From positions 1 through 48,363 of IMG/VR virus record IMGVR_UViG_3300015076_000002: a DNA stretch of 48,363 nt, one strand, 5' to 3'. The DNA is from a virus. Positions 12,386 through 21,803 of this stretch are shown here, piece after piece (position 1 is the first letter of the stretch; each line of letters opens with the position of its first letter). The notes under the pieces are model-generated. The model ran no database searches, had not been told where the DNA came from, and was given only the letters and a program-made list of their open reading frames with translations. The translations under genes were made by a program, and so were the position numbers.

Positions 12386-13032
12386 GCCGTCCTCGACTGC
12401 TCGATCTCTTCTGCGGTGCCGGTGGTTGCGCGGTCGGCTACCACCGGGCCGGGTTCGACGTGGTAGGTGTGGACATCAAGCCGCAGAAGAGGTATCCGTT
12501 CGGGTTTATTCAAGGCGATGCTTTGGAGTATCTGTCGGAGCATGGGCGGGAGTTCGACGCGATCCACGCCTCGCCGCCATGTCAGCGGTACAGTGTGGCG
12601 AGGCAATCCGACAATCATCCCGACCTTGTTCCTCCGATACGCAACCTCCTTTTGGCGATCGCCAAACCGTGGGTAATCGAGAACGTGATTGGCTCGCCAC
12701 TCGGCCCCTCGCTCCTGCTCTGCGGGTCAATGTTCGGTCTGTTGGTTCAAAGGCATAGAGTGTTCGAGTCGTCGAACCTCTTCCTGTCCCCCGGCCCCTG
12801 TAATCACGCCGCGTTCAAAGGTTCTTATCCGTGCGGCCGTTCCAACGGGACGGCCAGGGCGGGCGAGCGTTCCAGAGTCGTTCACGTTTACGGTCAAGGA
12901 TGCAGCCGCGGTCCCCGCGGCTTGTGGGCGAAAGCAATGGGGATCGGCTGGATGACCATGAAAGAAATGGCTCAGGCAATCCCCCCTGCGTACACCGAGT
13001 TCGTGGGCAAGCAACTTCTGGAGGCTCTATGA
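12382..13032 (+). CDS. C5-cytosine DNA methyltransferase (216 aa)
   Basis: The enzyme would transfer a methyl group from S-adenosylmethionine to cytosine C5. Motif I is LLDLFCGAGG (residues 5-14). Motif IV is ASPPCQRYS with the catalytic Cys (about 70-78). Motif VI is ENV, motif VIII QRHRVFE, and motif X AIPPAYTEFVGKQL at the C-terminus. All core motifs are present in a short protein, so the target-recognition region is small. It probably protects phage DNA; it overlaps a nuclease gene, so a modification pair is possible. Confidence 0.88.
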   Translation: MSRPRLLDLFCGAGGCAVGYHRAGFDVVGVDIKPQKRYPFGFIQGDALEYLSEHGREFDAIHASPPCQRYSVARQSDNHPDLVPPIRNLLLAIAKPWVIENVIGSPLGPSLLLCGSMFGLLVQRHRVFESSNLFLSPGPCNHAAFKGSYPCGRSNGTARAGERSRVVHVYGQGCSRGPRGLWAKAMGIGWMTMKEMAQAIPPAYTEFVGKQLLEAL

Positions 13033-13442
13033 AAGTTGATCCCAAACTGATCGCCGAGATGGAGAAGAAAGGGTTGATCCCGAAAGCCGCTCCTTGCACC
13101 GTCATTCGTGACCTACAAGTCTCACTTCGGGAAGCATGGGACGAGAAGACGTTCACGAAGGAAGTCATCGCCCTGGCTCAGTCCCACGGTTGGCACTGCG
13201 CCCACTTCCGAACGTCACAGGGCAAAGCCGGTCGCTGGCTCACTGCTGTCCAGGGAGACGGGAAAGGGTTTTTTGATCTGGTGCTGGCCCGCGAGCGATG
13301 CCTGTTCGCCGAGTTGAAGGTCGGAAAGAACAAACGCACGAAGGAGCAAGAACAATGGGCCGAAGTGATGAACACGGCGGGTCAGTTGGTGTACCTGTGG
13401 AAGCCCCAGGACTGGCCGCAGATCGTGGAAGTGCTGACCTGA
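13029..13442 (+). CDS. VRR-NUC domain nuclease (137 aa)
   Basis: The VRR-NUC fold (PD-(D/E)xK group) is visible: HGWHCAHFRTSQGKAGRW, then GKGFFDLVLARERCLFAELKVGKNKRTKEQ, giving the Asp, Glu-x-Lys metal site. Stand-alone VRR-NUC proteins in phages are thought to process branched or damaged DNA. An N-terminal 40-residue helical extension precedes the domain. The ATG overlaps the methyltransferase stop, and its own stop overlaps the next gene. Confidence 0.82.
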   Translation: MKVDPKLIAEMEKKGLIPKAAPCTVIRDLQVSLREAWDEKTFTKEVIALAQSHGWHCAHFRTSQGKAGRWLTAVQGDGKGFFDLVLARERCLFAELKVGKNKRTKEQEQWAEVMNTAGQLVYLWKPQDWPQIVEVLT

Positions 13443-13780
13443 AGAAATGCCGGACGTGTGGCGTCGAGAAGCCCCAGGATGATTACTACATCTTCGGCAC
13501 GAAGCGGAAAGGGAAGTGGTACCTGCACCACCGCCTCACCTGCAAGAAGTGCGACTGCAAGCGGCGGAACCCGCCCGGTCGCCCGCTGAAGTCCAAAGCA
13601 GGGGAAGGCAACGGCAACTCGCGGCTGACCGCCCAGGACGTGCTGACGATCCGCAGGCGGGTAGGGCAGGGTGAGATGATGTCCACGCTCGGCCGCGAGT
13701 TCGGCGTTCACCCGTCGCATGTGTCGGCGATCATGGCGGGCCGCAAGTGGCCCCATCTGAAGGAGGTTGCCAATGTCTGA
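13439..13780 (+). CDS. Zinc-finger plus helix-turn-helix protein (about 113 aa)
   Basis: The protein begins KKCRTCGVEKPQDDYYIF, then CKKCDCKRR: a four-Cys zinc knuckle often found at the front of HNH enzymes, but here the HNH core is missing. A C-terminal helix-turn-helix follows (LTAQDVLTIRRRVGQGEM, TLGREFGVHPSHVSAIM). The start is uncertain: CTG 13439 overlaps the previous stop in the usual way, while an in-frame GTG lies at 13397. It may be a remnant of a homing gene or a small regulator. Confidence 0.5.
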   Translation: MKKCRTCGVEKPQDDYYIFGTKRKGKWYLHHRLTCKKCDCKRRNPPGRPLKSKAGEGNGNSRLTAQDVLTIRRRVGQGEMMSTLGREFGVHPSHVSAIMAGRKWPHLKEVANV

Positions 13781-14081
13781 GATGACCTACACGAAATGTA
13801 ACCTGTGCGGTGGGACCCTTTTTATTATCCTTCATCCGCGGTACATGAGTACCGCGGCTCTGCAAGAAGGAGCATCTTCGGAAGTGGAGAACTGCCCCTG
13901 CCAGAAGAGCAAAACGCCAGGATGGGCCGAGACCGGGATCACGTTGGGGCAGATCGAGCGGGCGGTGGAGTGTGAACAGGTACTTCGGAACTTGTTCGCT
14001 GACGCTGCACTGTTTCTGAAGAAGTCCAAGATCACTTCAGCCCCATCCGCTTCCGAGCCTTCGGATCGCCCCGCGTCTTGA
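13773..14081 (+). CDS. Hypothetical protein with Cys pairs (102 aa)
   Basis: It opens MSEMTYTKCNLCGGTLFIIL and has CPCQ at about residue 43, so it may bind zinc. The second half is helical. AGGAGG lies upstream at 13761. Its last 17 codons overlap, on the opposite strand, the end of the 1819-residue late gene, so the early and late operons converge here without a visible terminator between them. Confidence 0.55.
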   Translation: MSEMTYTKCNLCGGTLFIILHPRYMSTAALQEGASSEVENCPCQKSKTPGWAETGITLGQIERAVECEQVLRNLFADAALFLKKSKITSAPSASEPSDRPAS

Positions 14082-17000
14082 TCCCGTAGGGGCCGAGGAG
14101 ATGCCCGATCTTCTCGCTCACATCTCGCTTCTCCGAACCCGGTGGTTGATCGGCTCCCGTCGCCGTCGCAACCACCGGGTTCGCGTTCAACAACGCCGTC
14201 TTCACGTTCTGCCAGGACTGCGATGAGCCTTCCGGCGGCTTGCCTAACGCCGCCGCCTGTCGCCGTCCCTCTGGAGTCGTCGCCGTGGAGACCTGCGGCG
14301 CGATGGTCTGGCCGAGCGTGTTCTTGCCCGTCGCCGCCGTCCAGCCGAAAGCGACCGGCGGACCGAGGGCCGGATGCAGGAGGCCGGCGAGAACGTCGTG
14401 CATCACCTTGTCCTCTATCTTCCCTTCACCCTGTCCCTTGCGTGTTCCTTCCGCCAGAGCCAACAATCCCGTCTGCCGGGCGCCGCGTGTGAGGCCGATG
14501 AGGGCCGTCAGGTCGAAGTACGAGGTCTTGCCGTCCTTCTCGCCGATCTTGACGGCTCCGAGCGGCGTCTTGTCGTCGCCGAGGATGTTCCCCCAGGCCA
14601 GATAGTTCGTCAACGCGACCGCGCCGAGAATCGCTCCTGTCTTGGCGAGCATTTCCGCCCGCAGTTGCACGTCGGCCCGGTAGCTCCCCGTCTCCAGGCC
14701 GTGACCGCCGACCAGCGACTTCAACCCTTGCATGTAGTAGTTGCTTCCCGCCGTGGCAAAGGGTCCGAGGCCCAGGTCACGCAGCAGGACGATTGCCTTG
14801 TTCTGGCCGAGCCGGTTGTACTGGCCGAGTTGGTTGATGAAGTCTCGCCGGTTCGTCTCCGTGTCGGGTACGTCATACCCTCGCCGTTGAATACGGTCGA
14901 AAGCGTCGTTCGCCGTGAGTCGCATCACGTCGCCGGTCACGTCGAGGAAGCGGCCCATCCAGGTGAGCGGGTTGTACTTCGAGCCGAGAACGGTTTCACC
15001 CTGCTTCTCGAAGCCCGGTTCCTTCAAGGCCCCGATCCTGGCCAGTTCGACCAACTTCGTCGAGAGGGCCGGATCGCCGGTGATCTTGCCGTAGGCGTTG
15101 CGGATGAAGTCCACCGGGGAGATGCCCGGCTTCATCATGAAGGTCAACAGGTTCTTCGAGTGATAGGCCGCTTCGACCGTGGACGCGAGGGCCGCGCGCG
15201 TCAGCAGACCGGCGGCACTGTTCACGATGGGGAGTCGCGTCGGCAGATCCACCGAGAGGGCCTGCCGCGTCTCGCCGTAGGTCGCTTCGGAGGCGTAGAA
15301 GACTTCGTTCCCTTCAGCCTGTTGCGTCCCGGTCGGCGGCTTCGTGAACGGAATCTCCTTGAACCCTTCGATTTGCTGGCCCGGCCTGGCCCACACGCCG
15401 GTTCCTTCTTCAACCGCGGTGCGGTAGAACTCGGCTTTCTTCGCCGAGGCGTAGCCCCGCTGCATCGTGTTCTCGATCAGGGCTGACGCGCGGGTGTCGT
15501 AGGCGTCGGCCGCGAGCGTGGCCTTCTCCGCGAAACCGTACTTCGGAATCTTCAGGTTCTTCAGGTTCCCGCGACTACCAACGAAGATAGTCCCCGGGCC
15601 GGCGTCCTCCTCGGAGCGGATTGCCTTCGCGTTCATCGGTCGACCGGGGAGTTGCGTCAGACTGTCGATGGGATCGGTTTCGTCGAGTCCCATTGCTCCC
15701 CGGTAGTTGGGTGTGACCTGCTCGTCGGCGAACTTGGCCCACCGCTGCGAGAACGCTTTGTACTCCGGGCTGTTAAGGGACTGCTGGTAGGTTGCTTCGT
15801 CGGCGAGGGGGGAGTCCGTCTTGCCGACGAAGGTTTGCACGTCGTTCGCCGCCTGCATCATTTCCGTGGCCCGCTTGGACGCCGCCGCCGCTTCCTCCAG
15901 AGCGATCCGCTTCACGGTCGGGTCTGTCGCCGTTTGCGCCCGAGATCGGGCCGCAGCCGCAGCGGTGGACGCTTTGGCCGCTTCCTGGCGGTTGGCTTCG
16001 ATGGCGTGCCGGAACCGCTCCTCGTAGAACGTCGTGCCGAGCAGGGAGTCCTGTTCCGGCGTGGCCTTCTTACCGATCACCTCGTCGATGTAATGAGGAA
16101 CGGCCGTCTTCACGAACGTCTTGACCGCGGCGAGCCGGGCGAGGGCTTCGCCGGCTGGTTTGCTCTCTCGCGTGGTGCGAGGGAACATTTGACCGGACAG
16201 TTCCTTGAGGTTGTCGCCGACGTACTGCGTGCCGGCTTTCAACTTCTCGTAGAAGCGGGCGGCGAGTTCGTGCATCTTGTTCAGATCGAGGTAGCCGCCT
16301 TCATCGGCGGCGAAGTCTTGGGCGAGTTTGAGAGCCTTGCCCATCACTCCGGGGCTGAGTCCTCGGTCGGCTCCTGCGTCTCCGGTTGCTCCTGGCTGTC
16401 CGGTTGGCTCGGCTGGCTGCTCTGCTGCGGTGCCGGGCTGGACATTCCCCCGGCTTGCATGTTCCTCAGATGCAAGCCTTTGAGCTTCTGCGTTAGCGCT
16501 AGCAATGCCTTCCTCTGTCGCGGCGTGCGAGAGGCCAGCAGCTTTGTCAGCGGCCTGAACTTCGGCAACTTCATCGGGAGCCTCCGTGTGGGGACGCACT
16601 TCCATTGCGGACTGATAGATCGCTTCCGGGTCACGATACGCTGGGTCGATCTGCCTCTCGCTGGCATCGTCATAGTCCGCATCCCCAGGCTTAAGCAGTT
16701 TCACGCCGTTGCGTTTCGCTTCCGCTCGAAGCCTGGCGACTTCGGACTGAATCAACTCGTTACGACGGGCCTCACCGCGTTCGGCAACGGGAGCCGCACT
16801 CCGGGACTCCCCGGCGTCTTCGGCACCCCGGCCAGTTGGCGGTTGCGCAGGAGCAACGTCAGGAGCCTGGTCGCCTTCTTGTACGCTCCCGGTGCCTGCG
16901 CGTCGAACGGGTGTCGGCTGCTTTCCGAGGGGCTGGCTTGCTTCAGGTTCTTGACCCTCTGTTTCAAGTCGGCCCTTGCGGAGTTGATCGAGTCGAGCAA

Positions 17001-19491
17001 ATTCGTCTTCATAGAACTGTGACCTTTCTGGTGAGAGATCGCCCTTTTCTGATTCGGCGATGAACTTGTTGGCCAACGTCTCCATGCGCCCGTCGAGCTT
17101 GGTAAGGAAGTCCGCGCGGCGAGAGATGACGCCCGCCGTCTGATCGTTCAATTCGCCCTGAGCCAGACCGTCTTTGCCTTGCCGCTCCACACGGTCGAGC
17201 ATCGCGTTGTTCTTCTGGCCGTCGAAGTATTGGTTGTACTCCTCGCGGGTGATGCCCAACTTCTTCAACGCTTCCTTGAAGTGGTAATCGACCGCCTGCT
17301 TGCGAACTGGTCGGCCCTTGAAGTGCATCTCGGGGTCTTCCGCGATCTCTCCAAACTCACGGCCCCATTCCAATTCACGCATGACGTGCTTTTGCTTGGC
17401 GGTCAGGCCGGCGGCGTCGAACACTTCATCGTGATTGATCTTCAGTCCGCCCATCCACTTCTTGACAGCGGCTTGAAGGTCGGACTCTCGTTTCTCCGGT
17501 GGCGGCTCCGGGTCTTTCTCGTCTGCCACGTCTGGCGGTTCGGGTCGGAGATTGCGGAGGTTCTGTAGAGTCCCCTGCTCGCTCTGTTCGTGAGCAAGGA
17601 AGGCGTCGAGATGCTTGTTCCTGGCAACCGCTTCCGGCGTGTTGGAGCGGCGGTCAATCTCGGCCTTGAGTGCGGCGTACTGCTCTTTCTCTCCGGTTGT
17701 GGCCCGCTTCTCCTGCACCAACTGTTCGAGATCGTCGAGAGCCTGCGTCAGTTGCTCGTCCGACATCTTTCCAAGTTCGCGGGCCAGCGGTGGCTCGAAC
17801 GTGGCGGGCTTCTGAGGCTGGGCTTGAGTCGGCGACTTGCCCGCGGCCGCGTCGAGCATCATCTGGCCCTGCGGATGCTTCAGAACGCGAGCCAGCACGT
17901 CCTCCACCGATCCCGTCTTCTTCAGGCCGAGCCACGCTGCCGTGTCGCGTACCGTGGCTTCGTCCGGTGGTAGCGATGGCGGCGGTGCAGGCTGTGGCGG
18001 CGAGGGAGGGGCAGCAGGTTGAGTTCCCGCTTGCGGTCCCTGCTGGGGAGGAGTCGGTCCTTGCGGCTGTGCATTCGGAGGCTCCGGGGGAGGAGTGGGT
18101 GTCGTCGGTGGTTTCTCAGGCAGGCTCTTCGCCATCGCCAGGCCGAAGTCGCGGATCGAGCCGTCCGGCCAGCCGTCGAACATCGCCTCGGCCTGCGACC
18201 GCGTCATGTCCGGGTTCTTCTCCAAACCCGACATCAGGTGATCCACCGCGGCGTTGAGTCGCGTCCCAGCCACGTTCGCGGGAATGCCTTGATCCGCCAT
18301 CTCCTTCATCTTGGCGACCAGTTCCTTCGGGGCGCCCGACCGCATCTCGTCCGGCCCGCCGTGGAGTGCGGAGAACGCGGCAAAGGTAATCGCCGTGATC
18401 GCCAGACGTTGCAGAGCCTTGTCGCCGTTGCCGCGGGCCAGGTCGCCGAGCGCCCCGTAGCCCGTCTCCAGTTTGTACGCTTCGGGCAGCGCCTCGGAGA
18501 TGAGCGAAGCGCCGGGGTCGATGATCCCCGTCTGTCCGGCCGTGCCGATAGCGGCTCGCACTCCGACGCGACCGAGGTAGGCGGCGGCGTCGGTGCCGGC
18601 GATCCCCGTTGGAATCTTCCCCAGGCCGTGCAGGACGGCGACCTGGGCGAAGCCGAGAGCGTAGGCCGGTCCCAGGTTCTTCGGGCTGTAGAATTCGCCC
18701 CCTTGAGCCTCGGAGCGTTCGCCGGCTTGGGCGAGGTACATGCTCGGCATCACCACCGTCTGAGCGGCTGTCCGACCGATGTAACCCGGAGCCGCTTGCA
18801 GGCCAGCCTTTAACGCTTCGCGGCTCAGGGCCGGTGCCGCCGCTTCCGCCGACATGATCGCTGGCGTGGTTCCCTCGGCGCCAATGCCCAGCCCCTTGAG
18901 CAGATGCCCGCCGATGATGCTCTCAAGGACGAGCGGCACGACGTGACCGAGTGCGACCGCGGCTTGCGCCCCGCCTGAGCGACCGGATTCCAACTCCTTC
19001 ATGCGTTCGTGGAAAGCCATGTTCTTCATGTCGTCGTCTGTCGATTGACCGGCGACGAAGCGGTCGCGAGCGTGCGTGTACGCGATGGAGTCGGCGAGAC
19101 GGATCAAGGGGGAAGCGAAGGGTGCGAAGTTCCGGTTGAGGAAGTAGCCCCAATCCTGCTCGCTGATCTGCTGCTTGGCTCCCGTTCGCCAACCCTCAAG
19201 TTTGGCCGAACGCTCGTAGATGTCTTTGAGGGGCTTGGGATCGCCGCCGGGAAAGTAGACGTGAAAGTTCTTCTCCACGTCCTCCCACGGTCGCAACTCT
19301 TTGGAGTGATCCTCAAGGAACGTACTGAGCCGTCGGTCTGGAGGGATCGCCGGGTTCGTCCACTGCGGCCGCACTGGAGGTAGAGATTCCCCGTTCACCC
19401 GGTCGCGCAGGTTGTCGAGGCTTTCGGGCTTGTCGCCTGGGTCGCGCAGTTCGTCGAGACCACCAACGGGAGGAGTTGCGGAAGGACTCAT
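14032..19491 (-). CDS. Very large virion protein, probable DNA-ejection protein (1819 aa)
   Basis: The last gene of the late operon. Residues 1-450 hold several hydrophobic Ala/Gly-rich stretches; a Pro/Gln-rich linker lies at about 455-515; residues 520-1100 are charged and coiled-coil-like; the C-terminal ~450 residues (AYHSKNLLTFMMKPGISPVD onward) form a separate domain resembling large polyvalent phage proteins. I see no lysozyme or transglycosylase motif. By position after the tail genes it matches the gp16-type internal proteins of podoviruses, which line the ejection channel. Assignment is by context. Confidence 0.6.
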   Translation of the reverse strand: MSPSATPPVGGLDELRDPGDKPESLDNLRDRVNGESLPPVRPQWTNPAIPPDRRLSTFLEDHSKELRPWEDVEKNFHVYFPGGDPKPLKDIYERSAKLEGWRTGAKQQISEQDWGYFLNRNFAPFASPLIRLADSIAYTHARDRFVAGQSTDDDMKNMAFHERMKELESGRSGGAQAAVALGHVVPLVLESIIGGHLLKGLGIGAEGTTPAIMSAEAAAPALSREALKAGLQAAPGYIGRTAAQTVVMPSMYLAQAGERSEAQGGEFYSPKNLGPAYALGFAQVAVLHGLGKIPTGIAGTDAAAYLGRVGVRAAIGTAGQTGIIDPGASLISEALPEAYKLETGYGALGDLARGNGDKALQRLAITAITFAAFSALHGGPDEMRSGAPKELVAKMKEMADQGIPANVAGTRLNAAVDHLMSGLEKNPDMTRSQAEAMFDGWPDGSIRDFGLAMAKSLPEKPPTTPTPPPEPPNAQPQGPTPPQQGPQAGTQPAAPPSPPQPAPPPSLPPDEATVRDTAAWLGLKKTGSVEDVLARVLKHPQGQMMLDAAAGKSPTQAQPQKPATFEPPLARELGKMSDEQLTQALDDLEQLVQEKRATTGEKEQYAALKAEIDRRSNTPEAVARNKHLDAFLAHEQSEQGTLQNLRNLRPEPPDVADEKDPEPPPEKRESDLQAAVKKWMGGLKINHDEVFDAAGLTAKQKHVMRELEWGREFGEIAEDPEMHFKGRPVRKQAVDYHFKEALKKLGITREEYNQYFDGQKNNAMLDRVERQGKDGLAQGELNDQTAGVISRRADFLTKLDGRMETLANKFIAESEKGDLSPERSQFYEDEFARLDQLRKGRLETEGQEPEASQPLGKQPTPVRRAGTGSVQEGDQAPDVAPAQPPTGRGAEDAGESRSAAPVAERGEARRNELIQSEVARLRAEAKRNGVKLLKPGDADYDDASERQIDPAYRDPEAIYQSAMEVRPHTEAPDEVAEVQAADKAAGLSHAATEEGIASANAEAQRLASEEHASRGNVQPGTAAEQPAEPTGQPGATGDAGADRGLSPGVMGKALKLAQDFAADEGGYLDLNKMHELAARFYEKLKAGTQYVGDNLKELSGQMFPRTTRESKPAGEALARLAAVKTFVKTAVPHYIDEVIGKKATPEQDSLLGTTFYEERFRHAIEANRQEAAKASTAAAAARSRAQTATDPTVKRIALEEAAAASKRATEMMQAANDVQTFVGKTDSPLADEATYQQSLNSPEYKAFSQRWAKFADEQVTPNYRGAMGLDETDPIDSLTQLPGRPMNAKAIRSEEDAGPGTIFVGSRGNLKNLKIPKYGFAEKATLAADAYDTRASALIENTMQRGYASAKKAEFYRTAVEEGTGVWARPGQQIEGFKEIPFTKPPTGTQQAEGNEVFYASEATYGETRQALSVDLPTRLPIVNSAAGLLTRAALASTVEAAYHSKNLLTFMMKPGISPVDFIRNAYGKITGDPALSTKLVELARIGALKEPGFEKQGETVLGSKYNPLTWMGRFLDVTGDVMRLTANDAFDRIQRRGYDVPDTETNRRDFINQLGQYNRLGQNKAIVLLRDLGLGPFATAGSNYYMQGLKSLVGGHGLETGSYRADVQLRAEMLAKTGAILGAVALTNYLAWGNILGDDKTPLGAVKIGEKDGKTSYFDLTALIGLTRGARQTGLLALAEGTRKGQGEGKIEDKVMHDVLAGLLHPALGPPVAFGWTAATGKNTLGQTIAPQVSTATTPEGRRQAAALGKPPEGSSQSWQNVKTALLNANPVVATATGADQPPGSEKRDVSEKIGHLLGPYGIKTRGDPKARKRMGLK

Positions 19492-20885
19492 TACGGTACT
19501 CCAGGGCCGCGGGGTGAGAAGTTGATCGAGCGGGCTTTCTTACCCAACCAGTCCCCCACGTCCTTCAAGCCTTGCATGTTGAACGATGCTCCTTCGGTCG
19601 CCTCGCCGAACGGCGTACCCGGCGGCGCGAGGTAGACCTTGCCGTCCTTGTCCTGCATGTACAACTTCTCGTCGCTGCCCTTGATCCAGGTCTTGCCGTC
19701 TTTACCTTTGTAGAGCAGTTGCCCGTTGAGCCAGGGTTCGTCGCCCGTCGAGGCATTTCCCTTCGCATCCGTCGAGACGCCAGCGGGTGCGGTGCCGGCG
19801 TGTTCCTCACCCGGCACGGTTGCTGTCGGCCGCGCCTTGGCCGAGTTGAGCATGGTCTTGTACTGGCGGTACTTCGCGGCCTGCGTCGGCGTGATCTGGC
19901 CCTGCTGAGCGGCCGCGTCCAGACTCGGATAGGCCGACTCCATCGCCACGGTGTAACGGGCCGCGTGTTCGAGTTCGGCCTTCGCCTTCATCCTCTCCTG
20001 TCCTGCCATCAGTTCCTCGTGACGCTTCAGCACTTCCTCACTGGTCGGCGTCTTGTCCCCGCCCTCGGCCGTCTTCGTGGTGAGAGCCTTCGTGATCTCG
20101 TGGATGTTCTTCCAGTAGTCGTCTGCGTGCGTGGCTGTCCCGCGAGACTTGGAAGCACCGCCGGCCGCGTCAGCCCCCCCGCCTGCGAGCGCGTCGAACG
20201 GGTCGCCTTCGTCCTGCTGTTCCGGCTTGTGGTACTGCACCTTCCCGTCCGGTTGATAGACGAGCATCCCGCCACCGGGAATCTTCTGAATGGGCGGCTT
20301 GCCCGCGGCAACGAAGTCTTGGAACGTCTTGGCGTTCACCGCGTGGACCTTCGCTTGTTCCTGAGCCTGTTCCATTTGCTGCTGATACATCTGTTGCTTG
20401 GTGGCTTCCTGCCGTTGCTTGAGCGGGTCGATCCCCGTCTGGAGTTGCAACTTGTACGCGGCCTTCTCCTCCGGTTCGAGCGTGTCGTCCCCCTCGACCG
20501 CGGAGAGTTGCTGCTGGAGACGCTGCATCCTCAGATTGTCGGCGTAGGTGAACTCCTCCATCTGCTGGCCGGACCGCTGCTGCAACAACTGCTGCTGTTG
20601 GGATGCCTGAGCCTGCTGAGCCTGAGCCTGCTGGTTGGCCGCGAAGATGTCTCGGCCTGACGGTTGCAGCCGGGCGCTCGCCTCGGCCGCTTGCGTGGAG
20701 CGGTTCGCGTTGCCCTCGTTCGTCGCCGCTGACGACGCGCGGGCCGCGTTCTGGCTCTGTGCGGCGATGCTGGCCGCTTGGAGCATGAACTGGCGATCCT
20801 GGTTGTACTGGTTGACGTAGCCGCCGGCCGAAGCCAGTTCGGGGAACTTGCCTACGGGGTCCGGTTGCTCGAAGACGATAGGCAT
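19491..20885 (-). CDS. Gln-rich coiled-coil internal virion protein candidate (464 aa)
   Basis: The start MPIVFEQPDPVGKFPELASA is followed by about 200 residues of Gln/Ala-rich coiled coil (AQAQQAQASQQQQLLQQRSG), then polar linkers. A short beta-type C-terminal segment has repeated KDGK motifs (YKGKDGKTWIKGSDEKLYMQ). The composition and position, between a Pro-rich protein and the giant 1819-residue protein, fit podovirus internal core proteins (T7 gp14/gp15 role). Start and stop overlap both neighbours (TAATG). Confidence 0.55.
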   Translation of the reverse strand: MPIVFEQPDPVGKFPELASAGGYVNQYNQDRQFMLQAASIAAQSQNAARASSAATNEGNANRSTQAAEASARLQPSGRDIFAANQQAQAQQAQASQQQQLLQQRSGQQMEEFTYADNLRMQRLQQQLSAVEGDDTLEPEEKAAYKLQLQTGIDPLKQRQEATKQQMYQQQMEQAQEQAKVHAVNAKTFQDFVAAGKPPIQKIPGGGMLVYQPDGKVQYHKPEQQDEGDPFDALAGGGADAAGGASKSRGTATHADDYWKNIHEITKALTTKTAEGGDKTPTSEEVLKRHEELMAGQERMKAKAELEHAARYTVAMESAYPSLDAAAQQGQITPTQAAKYRQYKTMLNSAKARPTATVPGEEHAGTAPAGVSTDAKGNASTGDEPWLNGQLLYKGKDGKTWIKGSDEKLYMQDKDGKVYLAPPGTPFGEATEGASFNMQGLKDVGDWLGKKARSINFSPRGPGVP

Positions 20886-21802
20886 TAGAATGGACCTTTC
20901 CAAATCGCGGAGCCGACAGAGTTCCGCACGTTGAACCACACCGTTCCGGCCGTCGTATCAACCCACTGAACACCCGGCACAACCCCGATGGTCAGATCGT
21001 CGTGAGGGCCGGGAGGCCGGCTGTTGACGTACCCACCGGCACGGATGACGTAGGAGCCGATGGCCGTCTTCTGAAGGATACCGGATTGAACGAGCGAGTT
21101 GAAGATTTCCGCGACTTGATCCATGTGCCGCCGCGTCCGCTCGTCCGCCGCCGGATCGCGGATCACCAGCGGCTTAGCCGAGACTGGCCGGCCGGGAACC
21201 ACGTTCGGGGGCGGGGGAGGCGGTGGAACCGGCGGTGGGGGAGGACTGACCGGAGGCGTGCGACCGGCCAGGCCGACCGGGAGGTTCCACGGCACGCCCC
21301 TGATCGGCACGCCCGGTTGCTGCGAGGGGACGTAGGACGACGAGCCGACCGGAGCCGGGAGAGGGACCGGGATGTTCATGTTCCGCGTCTGAGCGAACAT
21401 GAAGGGAGCAAGGAACGGCACGCCGAGCAGCGGCCCCCCGACCAGTCCGAGCGGAGCGAACCGGGGCGGCGCCGGAACCGGAGCGACGGACTGCTGCGAG
21501 GTCAGGACCGGGCGAGGCAGTATCCATCTCCACGGCACGCCGAGGATAGGGGGACTGTACCTCAACAGCGGTGCGAACTGACCTGACCCGACCGTGGTTG
21601 CTCCGGGCAGTGGCCGGTTCTGCGCGAGACGGACAGGCTGAAACAGGAGCCAGGGAACGCCGCGAATTGGCGGGCCGAAGGAGATGACGGGCCGGAACGT
21701 CAGGACAGGTTGCGGGACGGGAGGGGGAGATGACGCGACGGTCCCTAGCTCGATGTTGCCGAGTTGCGACTGAGCCGTGCCGAGTTGTCCGGTGAAAGCC
21801 AC
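20885..21802 (-). CDS. GVPW-repeat, Pro-rich virion protein (305 aa)
   Basis: Four copies of a P-(I/L)-(R/L)-G-V-P-(W/F) element occur: PPIRGVPWLLF, PPILGVPWRWI, GPLLGVPFLAP and VPIRGVPWNLP, spaced about 40-50 residues. A polyproline tract (PPPPPVPPPPPPP) follows, then a 90-residue folded C-terminus (DERTRRHMDQVAEIFNSLVQ). GTG 21802 is the start, one base after the previous stop. No family is recognised; it lies among tail and internal virion genes. Confidence 0.55.
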   Translation of the reverse strand: MAFTGQLGTAQSQLGNIELGTVASSPPPVPQPVLTFRPVISFGPPIRGVPWLLFQPVRLAQNRPLPGATTVGSGQFAPLLRYSPPILGVPWRWILPRPVLTSQQSVAPVPAPPRFAPLGLVGGPLLGVPFLAPFMFAQTRNMNIPVPLPAPVGSSSYVPSQQPGVPIRGVPWNLPVGLAGRTPPVSPPPPPVPPPPPPPNVVPGRPVSAKPLVIRDPAADERTRRHMDQVAEIFNSLVQSGILQKTAIGSYVIRAGGYVNSRPPGPHDDLTIGVVPGVQWVDTTAGTVWFNVRNSVGSAIWKGPF

Positions 21803-21803
21803 A

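Noticed and set aside
14374-20660. Several long + strand frames opposite the 1819- and 464-residue genes
   Set aside because: They mirror codons of the real - strand genes, are Arg/Gly/Val-rich and begin and end without regard to gene borders.
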